From: Tanypteryx hageni | Lineage: Eukaryota > Arthropoda > Insecta > Odonata > Petaluridae | Length of the DNA stretch: 64,000 bases | Assembly (NCBI GenBank): GCA_028673005.1 | Contig: CM054113.1 | Location: 208,125,504-208,189,503, forward strand | Direction of reading: 5' to 3' | The notes under the pieces: generated by a model | The model's database searches: none | Seen by the model: the letters and a program-made list of their open reading frames with translations, nothing else | What the model was told of the DNA's origin: nothing | Shown here: one piece after another, positions 36,591 through 48,860 of the stretch | How positions within the stretch are numbered: the stretch's first letter is position 1 | Layout of the letters: each line of letters starts with the position of its first letter | Program-made: the position numbers and the translations under genes

Positions 36591-38284
36591 TTCTGCATAA
36601 ATGTCATTGAAAAATGCATGTTTGCCTGTATGGTAGATTTTCCTGCATAGGAAATATTAAATGACAATACGCAAGGCTACTCATACGTGCTTTTAATGGA
36701 TAAAAGTTACATATAATTTTTTTATCTTCCAGTGACGTCATCGCTCTTAAAGCCACTCCACTGTTTGGAAATCATCAACTCTTTAAAGGAGACTGTGATC
36801 CGTGGAGTACGATGTGAAAATTTACAAGGGAAACGCATTAAAACATCAGACGTTGGCCTTCAAAAGCTCTTTCACAGGGAATATTAAAATTCACTATACA
36901 TAACAGCGCAACTCAATGTTTAAAAGCATAAATTCTCTAGTGAATACTAAGGAATTTATATTTTTAAACATTTTCTTTAATACATGCATATCATAGATAT
37001 TTGATTACAGTATGTAGCTTGTAACTTTGAATTATTTTATAAATCAAACCGAATAAAAAAAAGATGGATTCGTCTAATTAATTCAGTGGTGCATATTGTA
37101 GGTGCACAAAATATATAATCTGATAAAAGGTTAGGCGGAAAGTATTATAGGTATTAATAAAATTATGAATAACGGAGTTATGAAGTTCTCCCTATCTTCC
37201 ATCAAAGATATCGTAGATTTCGTCTTATGATTTTATTCTCAACACCAGAAGTATAAATTAAAAAATGTATTGCGCTTTTAATTATTCGTTTCCTTCAGGA
37301 ACTGGCTACTTTATAACATAGCATTAACCGAGCTTCTTCTATTTTACTATGATTTGTTATTGTCATTACTACTATATCATCATTATCTATGACTAATCGA
37401 ATTCTACCCGACTAGCAATATTTATATCTTCTCAAGGTACATGGGAAATCCCGAGCATAAAATAATTCTGTATATCTGATGATGCTTTTTTAAACAATGA
37501 AATGCGTTAGATGTAAATTCCGTTTACTTTAAAGGCTGTTCGTTAAGACCTCATAATCAGTCGTAGAAAGGATTTTTGTCTCCTTCGGTACTCCAGACGG
37601 ACTTCCATGAGCAACGAAATTTCTTTTATTTAATTAAAATGTCAAGAAGATATCCTGCTTTTTATGTTAGACACTCTGCTTCCATGCTTTTTCTTTAGCA
37701 TTTAGGCATTCAGAATTTTGTATTTTATGCTGTATCGGAAAGTCTGTAGCTATGCGTCTAATTTGTGACGCCTATTTTTTATATTAAGAACAATTTTTAT
37801 ATTCGCTCATGTAGAATATTAAAAAAAAACCTCTGATGCTATATAGATTATTGATAAATTTCTCAATTAGTAAAACCGGAACGTTGCAAAGGTGCCTAGC
37901 AAAAACGACACCTGAAAAAACAATGACTTCAAATAGCCTGAGGTCAACGACGAAGGTGACACCCAAAAACAATGGCTGCCCAAAAACCCGCCATCTAGAA
38001 ACACAAAGATCCCATAACCAAGCCCGCCTCCCATTGTTGACGCAGCGGCGGCCTCTTTTGGCCTCTTGGGGACGGCGGTGCTTCCATCTGTCGAGCAGAG
38101 CATGCGTCGCGTGATCAGTGAGGGTGGCAAGATCTTTTTTTTTGCGGAAACCGCCTCTTAAAAGAGTCGAGGAGGAGGGGGAAGGAAAAGTGGCAGTTAT
38201 AAGGAAGAGAGGATAGGGAGAAACTTAAAATCATCTTGTAAATGTATATCGACGCAAAAAAAACCGCGGGCTCTAGGGGATGAA
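36591..38284. other. No recognisable gene
   Basis: AT-rich up to about 37850, then a GC-richer 37860-38120 with frames open on both strands but no domain, then the left flank of the pogo-group element. Confidence 0.5.
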
Positions 38285-38286
38285 TA

Positions 38287-40355
38287 GGGGAAAGTAGCCA
38301 AATGTGGAATAGTCCCCTAATATGGAATACCACAATATTTCAAGTCTGGTATGTGGCAGTACCGACTTTACTGAAGGAAAGGGTTAGTAAAGTCATTCTA
38401 GTACCGAGATCAGTTGGTTGGATATCGCTATTGAGAGTGTTTTTTTTCGTTGCTTATTGGAGTTCATTCAGTGTGTTTCCAAGATTTTGAAGGGCATGAA
38501 TTCATTGCTTTCTTTTGTAGGTTTACTTATTGAATCCTTTTTTTAATCTTGGCATTTACATTAAGCGTTTGAAGTGTTCTTTAAGCTGTTGGTGAAGAAA
38601 TTGTGCATACTTCACTGGTTTCGTTGTTACACGTCTCCGAAATTCAACATGACAAGGTTCCAAATATAGACTACTTAGGGTTCCTAATATGGAATAGTAT
38701 TCCATATTTAGACCCACGTTTTGATGAAATATCAGTATTTATTTACATTAACTACTTCTCGAATTTCAGCACAAAATTGGTTTCGATAATTTGTATTTGA
38801 TGTGAAACAATGCCCAATTGACATTTGCAAAAGGAAAAACGATGAGGCATTGTTTTACACCAAATGAAATTTATTTAAAAAGAAACAGCATGCACGAAAT
38901 GGTTAAAACTTAAAACTGTTTCTGTCTCATCATAAGGACAAAATTTCGCTAAGAAAGCCAACGGGGACGTATTTTACAAGGGCAAAAGGATTTAATAAGG
39001 ATGGCATATCCCACTGTTTTCATCTATTGGAACAAGAGTTCGACAAGCACAAATATTCTGCAGACAGGGTATTTAATGTAGACAAGACGGGTCTGTCCAT
39101 CGTGAAGTCAAAAGTGCCACAAGTGATTGCATTAAAAGGCAAGAGACAAGTTGGTATCCTAACTTCGGCTGAATGGGGGTCGTTAGTGACTGTTGTTTCT
39201 TGCATGAGCGCTGGAGGCACCTTTGTTCCACCAATGGTGATGTTCCCCCGGAAAAATATGAACAACTTGCTTCTGAAAGGTGCTGTCATCCCTCGGGATG
39301 GATTCAGGAGATCTCCTTACGAAATGGGCAGAATTTTTCATCAAAAAAGTGAGGAAGACCCTGTGCTGCTAATCTTTGATGGATATTTCTCCCATAGTCG
39401 GAACCTCGATGTGACAAAATTAGCATGAAGAAACCACGTAAGTATTTTGTGTTTTCCTCCCCACTCAACATACAAAATGCAACCACTCGATAAGAGCCCT
39501 TTAAATGGCAACTATTGTGAGGAGATCAGAGCTCATATTAGACGTACAGGGAAACCAGCTACTCAGTTCGACATTGCAGAACTTTTCGGGAGAGCCTATC
39601 TTAAAGTACAAACTGGTGCGGTTCCTGTGAAGGGGTTTGAAGTAAAGGAGTCTACTCTTCCAACAGAAACGTCTTCGAGGAGAGCGTTTTCATTGCGGCT
39701 GAGGCCCAATCAGAAGACATTGCTCCATTGTCCGGTAATGCATTTGTGGGCCCTGATGAAATTTCTTCCGTTCCGTATATTGTGAGGAATAAAGGGCCAT
39801 GAGAAGGAAGGGCGCCTGGAAAGGCTGCTTTGATAAAGGAATTGCCCTACAAAGCGTCATTGGAAGAGAGGCCAGTTTCCAAGACGTCTCAGCCAAAGAA
39901 AAGCAAAGGCACCAGACCAGTCAAAAAATGCCTTTTCAATGATTCTCAAGCATCTTGTAACGGCTTGAAAACAAAATCTAAGAAGAAAACACAAGATGAT
40001 GAAGAAGAAACATCCGAATCGGGAATAACTGTGAGGAATGACGTATCTTTGGAAGATTTTGACTTTGAAGATTTGATACCACCAAGCAGAGAAGATGCAC
40101 AGTACTTGTTTTGCAACGAAAAGTTTTCGGAAGACGTAAAAGGTGAAAAGTGTGTGCAATGTGATGATTTTCAAGGGTGGTGCGATGAGGCATGCAGTGG
40201 GTTCCAAGAAGGACATCCACACTTACGACTTTTGCAAGTAAATAATTAATTGCAAATACATGTTAAGGGTATTCCATATTAGGAACCCCTTTTTGTTCAC
40301 ATTCAAAAAGGCATTTTCTTATTTAGCATTTTCTTATTAATTGGCTACTTTCCCG
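38287..40355 (+). mobile_element. pogo/Tigger-group DNA transposon, 2069 bp
   Basis: Bounded by TA (38285-38286 and 40356-40357), the target of Tc1/mariner/pogo elements. Termini are GGGGAAAGTAGCCAA (left) and, reverse-complemented, CGGGAAAGTAGCCAA (right), 14 of 15 identical. Further in, CCTAATATGGAATACC at 38316-38331 is repeated perfectly in inverse at 40268-40283. A third copy of the core (CCTAATATGGAATA) sits at about 38683. The interior holds a decayed DDE transposase on the plus strand. The left block lies 29 bp and the right 72 bp from its terminus, so the ends are asymmetric. Confidence 0.9.
38907..40249 (+). pseudogene. pogo-type DDE transposase relic with PHD-like finger
   Basis: Open from 38907 after a stop. 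The N-terminal part gives ISLRKPTGTYFTRAKGFNK (38943-39000), the usual end of the CENPB-type DNA-binding region; the helix-turn-helix before it is not readable. The catalytic core follows: NVDKTGL (first Asp, about 39075), LLIFDGYFSHS (second Asp, about 39375) and CFPPHSTYKMQPLDKSPL (third Asp, about 39490). Breaks are an in-frame TGA at 39426-39428, a frame change near 39655, and a second TGA at 39800-39802. The tail (39830-40246) is acidic and lysine-rich, then ends in a cysteine-rich finger (YLFCNEK..GEKCVQCDDF..WCDEACSGF..GH) resembling half a PHD domain. The second TGA follows GP and is likely a point mutation. Transposon origin; not a host gene. Confidence 0.87.
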
Positions 40356-40539
40356 TACCTGGAGGGGAGAAGCGAAAGGAGTGCTAGATGGTAAAGCAGA
40401 ATAATAACAAAGAGTAACGGAAATGGACCGTTTAATTGAACCGATATTCGGCGTGGCATGAGGAATAATGATCCGTGGGACGTTTGCCCCCGAGTTGAAT
40501 TAACGGCTCGTTAAATAGGTTTGCGATCATTGATCGCGG

Positions 40540-41100
40540 AGAAGATTCGGAGTGAGGGAGAGGTGAAGGGGGAGGGAGAAAGGGGAGAGAGGGGAGAGGA
40601 GGGAGGGTGGAAGGGTTCGGAATGTGGACAGCGATTAGTCACGCCGGACGCTCCAATCCCAAGGTATGGCTGATAAATCTCTGGGACACGGGGAACATTG
40701 TTTTTTGGGTCGGGGGGCACCTGGACCGGCTGCGAGACTATCTCCGTTGGAATCCATTCATCCTATCTCTCCCCCAAACCCCAAATTCCCCCGCTTCATC
40801 CTCCCAAACCCGGCACGCCATCCCTCCTCCCTTTACACCTCCACTCCACTCGGAACTCCCCACCCCCAACACTCAACACGCTCTCCCACCCACACAACAC
40901 CCGCTCCCACTCTCTCTGCCGGCGTCGAAAACACCCTCCACCCAGGCCGCAACACCTTCCTCATCTCTTCCCGACAACCGCATCCGTATCCCCGGGCAAC
41001 TCACTCCACAACTATCCCTCTTTCTCTCTCTATTATCCTCCTCCATAAACAAAGTATCAATAACTGATAATCTCTCTTTCTCTACACTTTCCTCGGGTGG
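40540..41100 (+). repeat. Opposed purine then pyrimidine blocks
   Basis: G/A-rich 40540-40620, a GC-rich centre (about 40630-40740), then C/T-rich 40745-41100. Three overlapping plus-strand ORFs of 116-168 codons in different frames are all proline/serine/leucine-rich and share the same DNA, so none is supported. Confidence 0.6.
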
Positions 41101-41614
41101 ATTAAAACTTTAATAAGAAGTCATTTTAAAGGATAAAACTAGGGTAAGAAGGACGCAGACTGTAGCTACTATAGACACACATTTCGTTGAGACCACCAAT
41201 AGGGTCTCTCTCCTATATTGGAAGGCACGACCACGGCGTCAAAATATGGCTTGGATATATTCTGATGATTTGAAAAATGAGGTACTGCATTATTTGTGGT
41301 GAAAAGTAAGTGCTCGGTATTTATTTCGTAGGTTACGTATCTTTATTCAGATTTACCTTTAAGATCTATCTTTTTATTATTAAAATATTTCCAGCTGATT
41401 TAAGATTGTGTAATACCGAAATTAAATTCTAAATATACACAATAAACTAGTAGAAAAGCGTTTATTAAGCAAATGTATTAATTTCACGGATAGTTAATCC
41501 CCTTTCTAAATATAAAATTCAACGTAAGGCAAAATACGCGACATCGATCGAATCATAGGAAAATAGAGGTTCGTTTCTAAGAGCGTTTCGTTTCCAGTAT
41601 GAGCGCATATTAGC
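41101..41614. other. No recognisable gene
   Basis: AT-rich flank of the dispersed repeat. Confidence 0.5.
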
Positions 41615-42185
41615 TTCGGTTTGTCCGTCCGTCCGTAGATATGTTCGTTCTCGCCTTCTACCTAAAGGATTTTCACGACATTTGATATTTAGGACTTATG
41701 GCCAAAGAAAACAAGAAAATGCCACAAATGAATCACGTAAGCCAATCAGGGGTACCACTTTACCGGTGACAAAAAATGAACTTTTCCTCATGTCTCGTAA
41801 AGTAAAATATCAAAATAGTTTAAAACACTACTTGTAGAACTAGCAGAGTATTTATTTTCCTATACATTTTTATCGTAGCCGTTATCAATAAAATCAAAGA
41901 AAGTCTTAATTCGAGTTGAACTTGGAGAAATCCATGCATGGATACGTAATCTTTGTCAACTTAAACAAGGAAATGCATTGCCTACGATGAAGAAAAGAAT
42001 GTAAACGTAGATATCACAACTACTTAACTCAAGTGAGGTGTTTTAAATTATTTTCAATTTTTTTATTAATTACAACTGATTAGAAAATAAATCGGTAAGT
42101 GAAAATTTAACAATTTCCTGACATCATTTCTGATATATCGTTTTGCAGTACTACTTATTAATACTAAAATTACGTAAATACGTTT
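41615..42185 (+). repeat. Dispersed repeat, TCCGTCCG-head family, copy A
   Basis: Head TCCGTCCGTCCGT at 41624-41636, then GATTTTCACGACATTTGAT, then CAGGGGTACCACTTTACC. The following stretch (GGTGACAAAAAATGAACTTT, TCTCGTAAAGTAAAATAT, GTAGAACTAG, CATTTTTATCG, then GAAATGCATTGCCTACGATG and ACAACTGATTAGAAA) matches block by block the locus at 60966-61620. No coding capacity. Confidence 0.75.
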
Positions 42186-42474
42186 ATTAGTGCACCAACT
42201 ACGGGGAGGCAAACAATTTTTAGAAGAGAGAGAAAGAGGGGCAAGTTTTATGGTGTGCGTTCGTTCAAGGTATACAATTATGCTACAAATACTCCATCGC
42301 ACGAAACGCGCCTATTTGTGATACACTGCACAGATTCCTAACTTGTTTTCTGATACAATTAGAGAAAAACGGGACCAAAACTAACGTAGTAAGTGAGTGC
42401 TGTTGACGATTGTTGCATTGCACTCCCCTCCTCCCACCAATCTGGTAAATTTCAGGGTTAAATATATATATATA

Positions 42475-43220
42475 TATCCTCCCATCCCGTTTTAACCTCC
42501 TTTCTCCGCACCCCATACCCATTTCCTCCTCCGACACTTTACATGACTCCTTTTTCTCTCACGTACGCCCTATCTGCAACTCAGAGACAGTATCATGCAC
42601 CTCTCTCACGTAACAAATTACCCGATCCTCCCCTCCTCCTTTCTCTCTCTCTCTCCCCCACATCCATATCATAGGGACAGTATCGTTCACCGCTCCCTCC
42701 CTATCACCTCGAACGCATCATCCTCGCCTGAAATCACACTCTCACCCTCCCCACACAGCACTTTTGCGCGCAATTCCCTCACACTTCGCTTTCCCCCTCC
42801 CTCTTTCTCCCCTCTCTCCTCTCCCTCTCTCTTTCGCTTCTTCTTTCTCCCCTGACCCCGCATCACCTCTTCTTTATCTCCCCCACCATCGAATCATCCC
42901 CACGCTCGCTTTGCTATCCCTTCTTCGCCTTGCCATCAATATTTTCCCCCTCGGTACCTCCCATCCCAATATCGTTCGTCAACACCACATCCGTGGCCCT
43001 CTCCCTTCCCCCTATAACGCCATATACCTCGCCAATATCCTATCCATATTTCCACCCTTAGTTTCTTATAAGAATGCTCATCCCTCTCTTCCCGATAGCT
43101 TAATCTATAGCCTCTCCCCCCTCCCATCGGCACACTCGCTTGCCCAACATCCTACGCATATCCCCTCCAGGACACTTCCTCCCCTCTCTTCGAAGCCTCC
43201 AATAGACTTCTTTTTTGGTG
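42475..43220 (+). repeat. Long polypyrimidine block
   Basis: About 750 bp strongly C/T on the plus strand, preceded by a short AT microsatellite at 42462-42477. A 157-codon ORF is a low-complexity string. Confidence 0.65.
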
Positions 43221-44759
43221 AAAAACTGGGAGAATAATGCAAAGGCGTACATCAAAAGAATCTTTTTTTCTGAATTTTATTTGAAAATTTAGTCGTCGAC
43301 TCTCTTCATTTAAAAAAATCATTGGAAAACCTGTTCTGCGAATTCATTTGTTGTCTTTTTGAAAATGTCGTCAAACCTCCTGGTAAAAACTGTTTTTCTC
43401 CAAACTTAAAATATTTTTGGCTCACTATAAAATGTAATGGTTTATAATAATTACTTTCTATTGTGCAAATACCACCTAAATACTGGTTCATGATTGAAAC
43501 TGTAATGTTCGTACTTTATATAGTGTCTATCAATGTACTAATTTGAACTTTATTGTACCTCACAGTTTCGCTCCACTCTTCACGCATCGCAAAATCCAGA
43601 TAAATTCTTTATTAAATTGAACTGATATAACATGAACCTGTGACCTACCTTAATATGTCATTAAGTTCGAAAGCTTCTTCAAAAATCTGGTTGTCATGGC
43701 AGATATATACACTCCCAAACATATATGATGAAACAATCTGTAGAAAAACACTCGATAGTAGTCTAAAATTAAATAAATGTTCACAAACCAGAAAATGGAA
43801 GAAGAGATATGAAATATGACTTTCACAAATGATTCAGAGTAAATAAGAAAATAAAACTTAATACTTCACCGTGGCTTAAAAGTTGCTGATTATTAAAAGC
43901 TCATAATAAGATATGATAATATAATGTGCGTAATATAGCTGACCTATTTAGTGGACAAAGAACGAGCGATGAAAAGTTCAGTAAGATAAACTAGAACCGA
44001 AATATTTTTTCGTCTTTATGATAAAATGACAAATGAAGGATTCCGTGAGTATACATATGGTAGGATTGGCGACTACAGCCTCTGTTAGACACGATGGAAG
44101 TTTTAAGAGCAACAATAAAAATGCAGATGCATCAGATAAAGAATAATATGTTTGAACAGTTATAACGAGAACCCGGTTATTGTGTCAATATCAGAGATCA
44201 ATGAAAAGAATGATTAACGCCACGTAAGAACAACCTTTAAAAATCGATTCCTCTTTCGTCACCATACGTTCTACAAACACCTATGACTTTGATGAATAAA
44301 GAAAATAACAAATTTGTGACACAAGTATACCACCTAAGCTTCCAAAGAGGGTTTCATGTATATCCGGCTTCATAAACGAAACGACAGGAGAAATAATCTT
44401 AAATTAACCTTCCCCTCCAGTTGATAATATCCAGCCTTACAATATTGCCCTAACATCTCTCACTGTCCGCATCTCATAACGTTTAAAGGTCAAAATCACA
44501 TTTAGTTTATCCCAATTTTTTCGAGGCGTTTTCAGACGACGGTAAAAAATTTTAGTGGACAGACTAATGGCCTCTACCGTTGTAGAACCAAATTCGTTGC
44601 GACATTTCCCTGAAAAATTTACTATGAGCTAAAATTGGGATCTTTTTAAAGGGGAGCAGACATAATTTTTCAGAAATAAAACACACGATAAAACTTCACA
44701 CTTGTTTCGCAACTTAAAAAACAAAACAAAACACCATCATAACATCCACAAATTCGAGC
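43221..44759. other. No recognisable gene
   Basis: AT-rich DNA with no recognisable motif. Confidence 0.5.
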
Positions 44760-45480
44760 GACTAACGACTTCACGAAGCGGATAGAGATGGAAAAAAGTG
44801 GGAGGAGGAAGGGGAAAGAGGAGATAGCGGAGAATCGGGGGATGGAGGGAGATTGGAGTTGTTGAGAACGAATGACGTTTATCCTCGGCGGGCGAGGTGT
44901 TCGCAATAAAGTAATTTAACTTAAGAACTCTTAAGGACTCCACCGTAGGGGGTGGTTAAGGTCGAAAGGGAAGGGGGATTGGAGGGAGAAAGAGAGAGTA
45001 GGCGGAAGGAGGAAGAGGGTGGTGGAGGTGGAGACGGGTGGAGAGAATGGAGTGGGGATTGCGGCGGCCTGAGGGAGGAATGGACGCTAGCGCGTCGTAG
45101 GGCGGTGAGGGGAGAGAGAGAGAGAGAGATGAAGAGGGAGAGGGCGAGCGTGGGAGAGGAAAAGAGAAAAAGGGGCAGGAAGAGGGAGGTGGAAAAGAGG
45201 GCGGAGAGGGAAGGAGGCGGGGGCGGAGGGGAGAAAAGGAGAGTATCAAACGCCATTACCCGTGTCGAGTTGCGATACGAACCGTTCCCTTTCCCTCCAT
45301 CACGGGACAAGGTAATTACTCGCCGGTCACGTGATGAACGCTAATGGTCGCTAACTGTGTGAGCTAATGTGAGAAAGGGTTGTTAACGGACGGTGGATGG
45401 GGTTTTGGAAGGTTCGAGTTTCGAGGGATGGAGTGAGAGATGGAGGGAAGGAGGTCGGAGGGAGGAGGAGATGGGTGATT
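44760..45480 (+). repeat. Polypurine blocks
   Basis: G/A-rich at 44780-44870, 44955-45245 (with GAGAGA at about 45113-45129) and 45360-45475. ORFs on both strands of about 130 codons cover the same DNA and are rejected. Confidence 0.65.
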
Positions 45481-47644
45481 GCGGTTTTTAGTGTCCCAGA
45501 AGGAAACTCCATTCGTGGAACACCTTAATTGCGAGCCCACCTTTTTTGCCGGGGAAAAAATGTATCCGGAGAAGGAGGAAAAAAGGAGTAAACGGTCGCC
45601 GGTTTGAAAAAAAAATACAGAAACGATGGGAGTTTAAGTTATACGGTCTTACGATTGCTGCGAAACGGAGCTATGCCCACAATGGCGGTAGTAAAACGGT
45701 TAATATCTTTGTTAGTCCGCGATTTACGGCGTCCAATTAGGGGTGATTCATGCCCGCGCGATTGTGTGCCTGCTATCCACCCTCCATCCTCCACTCTTTT
45801 CCTTTCTCTCTATCTCCTTCCTTCCTTTCTGCCCTCCCTTCAATCTCTTTCCCTCGGTTTGGAGAGATCTTTTTGTGAAAGGAGAGCCATAGCAGGCATT
45901 ACGGCATTTCGTTTTTATGTTCCGAGGAACGATAAACTAGAGGCGAGTTTTAAAATATAAAATTCTAAGGCGAAAATCACGCGTGACCAACCGACGATTG
46001 GAGGTGGAAGGTGCCGCTATAATGACCTTACCGATCAATGAGATACTATACTTCGTCGTGTGATCCTTATCAGAATGTTTACCCAACGCATAGCAAAATA
46101 TATAAAGAGTTTGTTCAACATCTACAATCCGGAAAGAATGGTATTTGGCAGGAGGATAAAACCAACTCATTGTGTTTCGAAATTTGACATCACGTGTTAA
46201 ACATAAATGACTAATATAAAAATTTATAACACATTTGAGGATGAATTATGACGTTTACTGATAGTTATATATTGAGGATATGAAGTTTGTTTATTGAAAA
46301 ATTTGGGTAACTAAACAAAAAATAAATGTTGAGCGTGGATATATATCTTACATAATTTAAGTCAAGAAAACGGAATGGCTTTGGACAATAAAATTGAGGT
46401 ATCTCAAAACGTATTTAAAAGCGCAGCCTCATCTCTTACTCATGCCATTATTAGTAATACTTTAACTATATCGAAAGATAAATATCGTCATCGCTATGAA
46501 TTAGGTGTCCTGGAAATGGCTTGAAATCTTCACAAATCAGTAACCAAATAAGTATATCTTACTTCGGATCGCAGAGAATGTTCTGAAATTTTTAATAGCA
46601 TCAAAAATAATAAAATATCGCATCAGAGCACTTGCGCTCTATGATTTTTATCTTTAAAAATATAAAATTTGATCAAATAAAGCTTTTTATCTTCACCCTT
46701 ACGTATAATCGGCATTTACTTCCACGTGTTACATCATTTTATAAATCTCGTAATAATATTTCAAGCAAGGAAAGATGACTAATTGAATGTTGATTATTTT
46801 ACAATTAAATAAATCTAATCTCCCAAATAAATCAATCAAGCGCAGTTACGTATCTAGTTTAGTCACACATACATATACAGCAACGCAAGAGGAACGCTAG
46901 ACTAAGGCTACTAGAGAAAAAGTCAAATTAATTGACATAATAGGGCAAGGGAATAAATGAAATCTCACCAAGATAACTATGTACTAACACGAAGAGAAAT
47001 TCCATGAGATCGATCTTGGATTAGGGCGATATACAGGTTATTTTTTCGCGTGGTTATTTGTAAACGGGACAGGAGAGTCAGCCTCCAAGCTAGAATTAAT
47101 AAAGACAGTTTGTCACGCAACAATTGTGTGTTACAGATTATATATGCTCATGTAAATGAATATATCTGCCAAAAGATTATAAAAAAAGCAATTTGATATC
47201 TTAATATGAGAGAAAATAAATTTCAAGAACTCCTCGACCAATCATTGCCGCGAAGAAGTTTCTTACGCTAATAGTTTCACCAAAGCAGCAAATTATGCCG
47301 TTTAAGCTATAAAAATCTTGTCTTCATGCTAATTAGTTGTCGATGGGACAATTTTTACCTACTTCTTTATTAGCTGAATATTTAAGAGCGGTATTTGAGC
47401 ATCACACGCCAAGTCTTTTATGACGAGGAATGCACAGTAAGCAGCAACGTGATTGCCGACAGACTTAAATACTCGGTAAACTTGAAATTTTTTAAAAATA
47501 TAAACTTTTAAAAATGCCCTCTTGGACTACGGAATGTACAAACAGTCGGCGCTGCAGTAAAAAAACGGCGACTCAATCCGAATGGAAATGAATCAGAGAA
47601 GTTTAACCACGCAAACCTAAGCATTTCTCACCCCGTATTCAAGC
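45481..47644. other. No recognisable gene
   Basis: A short C/T-rich patch lies at 45760-45855. The rest, especially 46170-47640, is AT-rich without recognisable features. Confidence 0.5.
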
Positions 47645-48860
47645 AATCCGACCCCCATAATTACACGCCCTCCCTTCCCTTCTCTCTTTTCCCAAACAAC
47701 CCTTAATTCTCCCTCTACCTTTCATTTCCACGCGTCTCCCTCTTTTCGGTCCTCCTCCACTCTGCTCTCCATCGCTTTTCCTCCTCGCTTTTCTCCGTCC
47801 TTCGTTCTTCCCTTTCTGTTTCTCTCTTTTCTTTCCCCTCTACCACCTCCTGCCTTATCCCATCTTCCCACCAAACCTCATATCTTATATCCTCTTTCCC
47901 TATCTTCTCTCCCACACGTAACCTAACCCCCCACTTCCTCTCCCTACCCTCCCCCTCTCTCTCTCTTGCTCACCCCCTCCCCTCCTCCCCCCCTCTCTCG
48001 CTCACTCCCTCCTCTCCTCCACCGCTCTCTATCTCACTCCCTTCCCTCCTCCCCCAAACACACTCTTCAAACCATCGCCGTTCGCCCCCAAGCGCCCTCT
48101 AGCTCAACCCTTCCCACTTTTCTCAAAACGCACGCAGCTGCATGACCAGCGTCACGAAATGGTAAACAGGGTATGCACGCAACGACCGAACACCTCCGCC
48201 CTCTTCCCCGCGGGAACACCCACGAAACACCCAACACCTCCCATCCTAAACCGATTCCGCCCGTACCCCCTCCCCCTTCTCCGCATATACCTCATCCTCC
48301 TCCACCCACGCGGCACGCACGTTAATATTTCACAGGCCTGCCTAATGGTCCACTTGTTGGAGACAAAGCTAAAACTTGTCTCGATATTTATCTCTTTTCT
48401 CTCTCGCTTTCACTCTTTATCCCTCTTTCTCTGTCCCACTCCTCAAAAAGGAGGAAGAGCTTACAGAAAAAGATAGCGTAGTAAGAAAGAAATTGAAGAG
48501 AGAGATAACACCTCCGACATTCCATTACGCCTCTTACAAGCGATTAATGAGAAATTAAGACTGAGCGAACAGATTGCGAAAGAGGTTGGAAAGGGAAGGC
48601 TCTTTTTTTGGGTTAACGAACTGAGAGAACGAAACTTCCGTCCGTTTGCGTTTTTTTGCGTTCGCCAGTCAGTGAGGGGGAAGTCCGAATCCCCCCGCGG
48701 GTGAATCACGCCCACCGAGCAATCTCTTTCACTTTCTCCTCCTCCTAAAAACACCCTCCACTCCTCCCTCCGCGCCCTCCTCTTCGCGTCCTCCCTCCAC
48801 TCTCCTTCCTCGCGCTTTACCCGTTATCTTCTTCGAAACACATCCGCGTTATCTCCCACT
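47645..48860 (+). repeat. Cluster of polypyrimidine blocks
   Basis: C/T-rich plus strand at 47650-48060, 48220-48310, 48375-48445 and 48725-48860, separated by mixed DNA. ORFs here have biased composition and no domain. Confidence 0.6.

Noticed and set aside
37836..38130. Overlapping 92- and 87-codon ORFs on opposite strands
   Set aside because: GC-richer patch with both strands open and no domain; no evidence for either.
40607..41113. 168-codon plus-strand ORF and two overlapping ones
   Set aside because: Three frames are open over the same C/T-rich DNA; proline/serine composition, no domain.
44921..45344. ORFs of about 130 codons on both strands
   Set aside because: Reverse complements of one purine block; composition artefacts.
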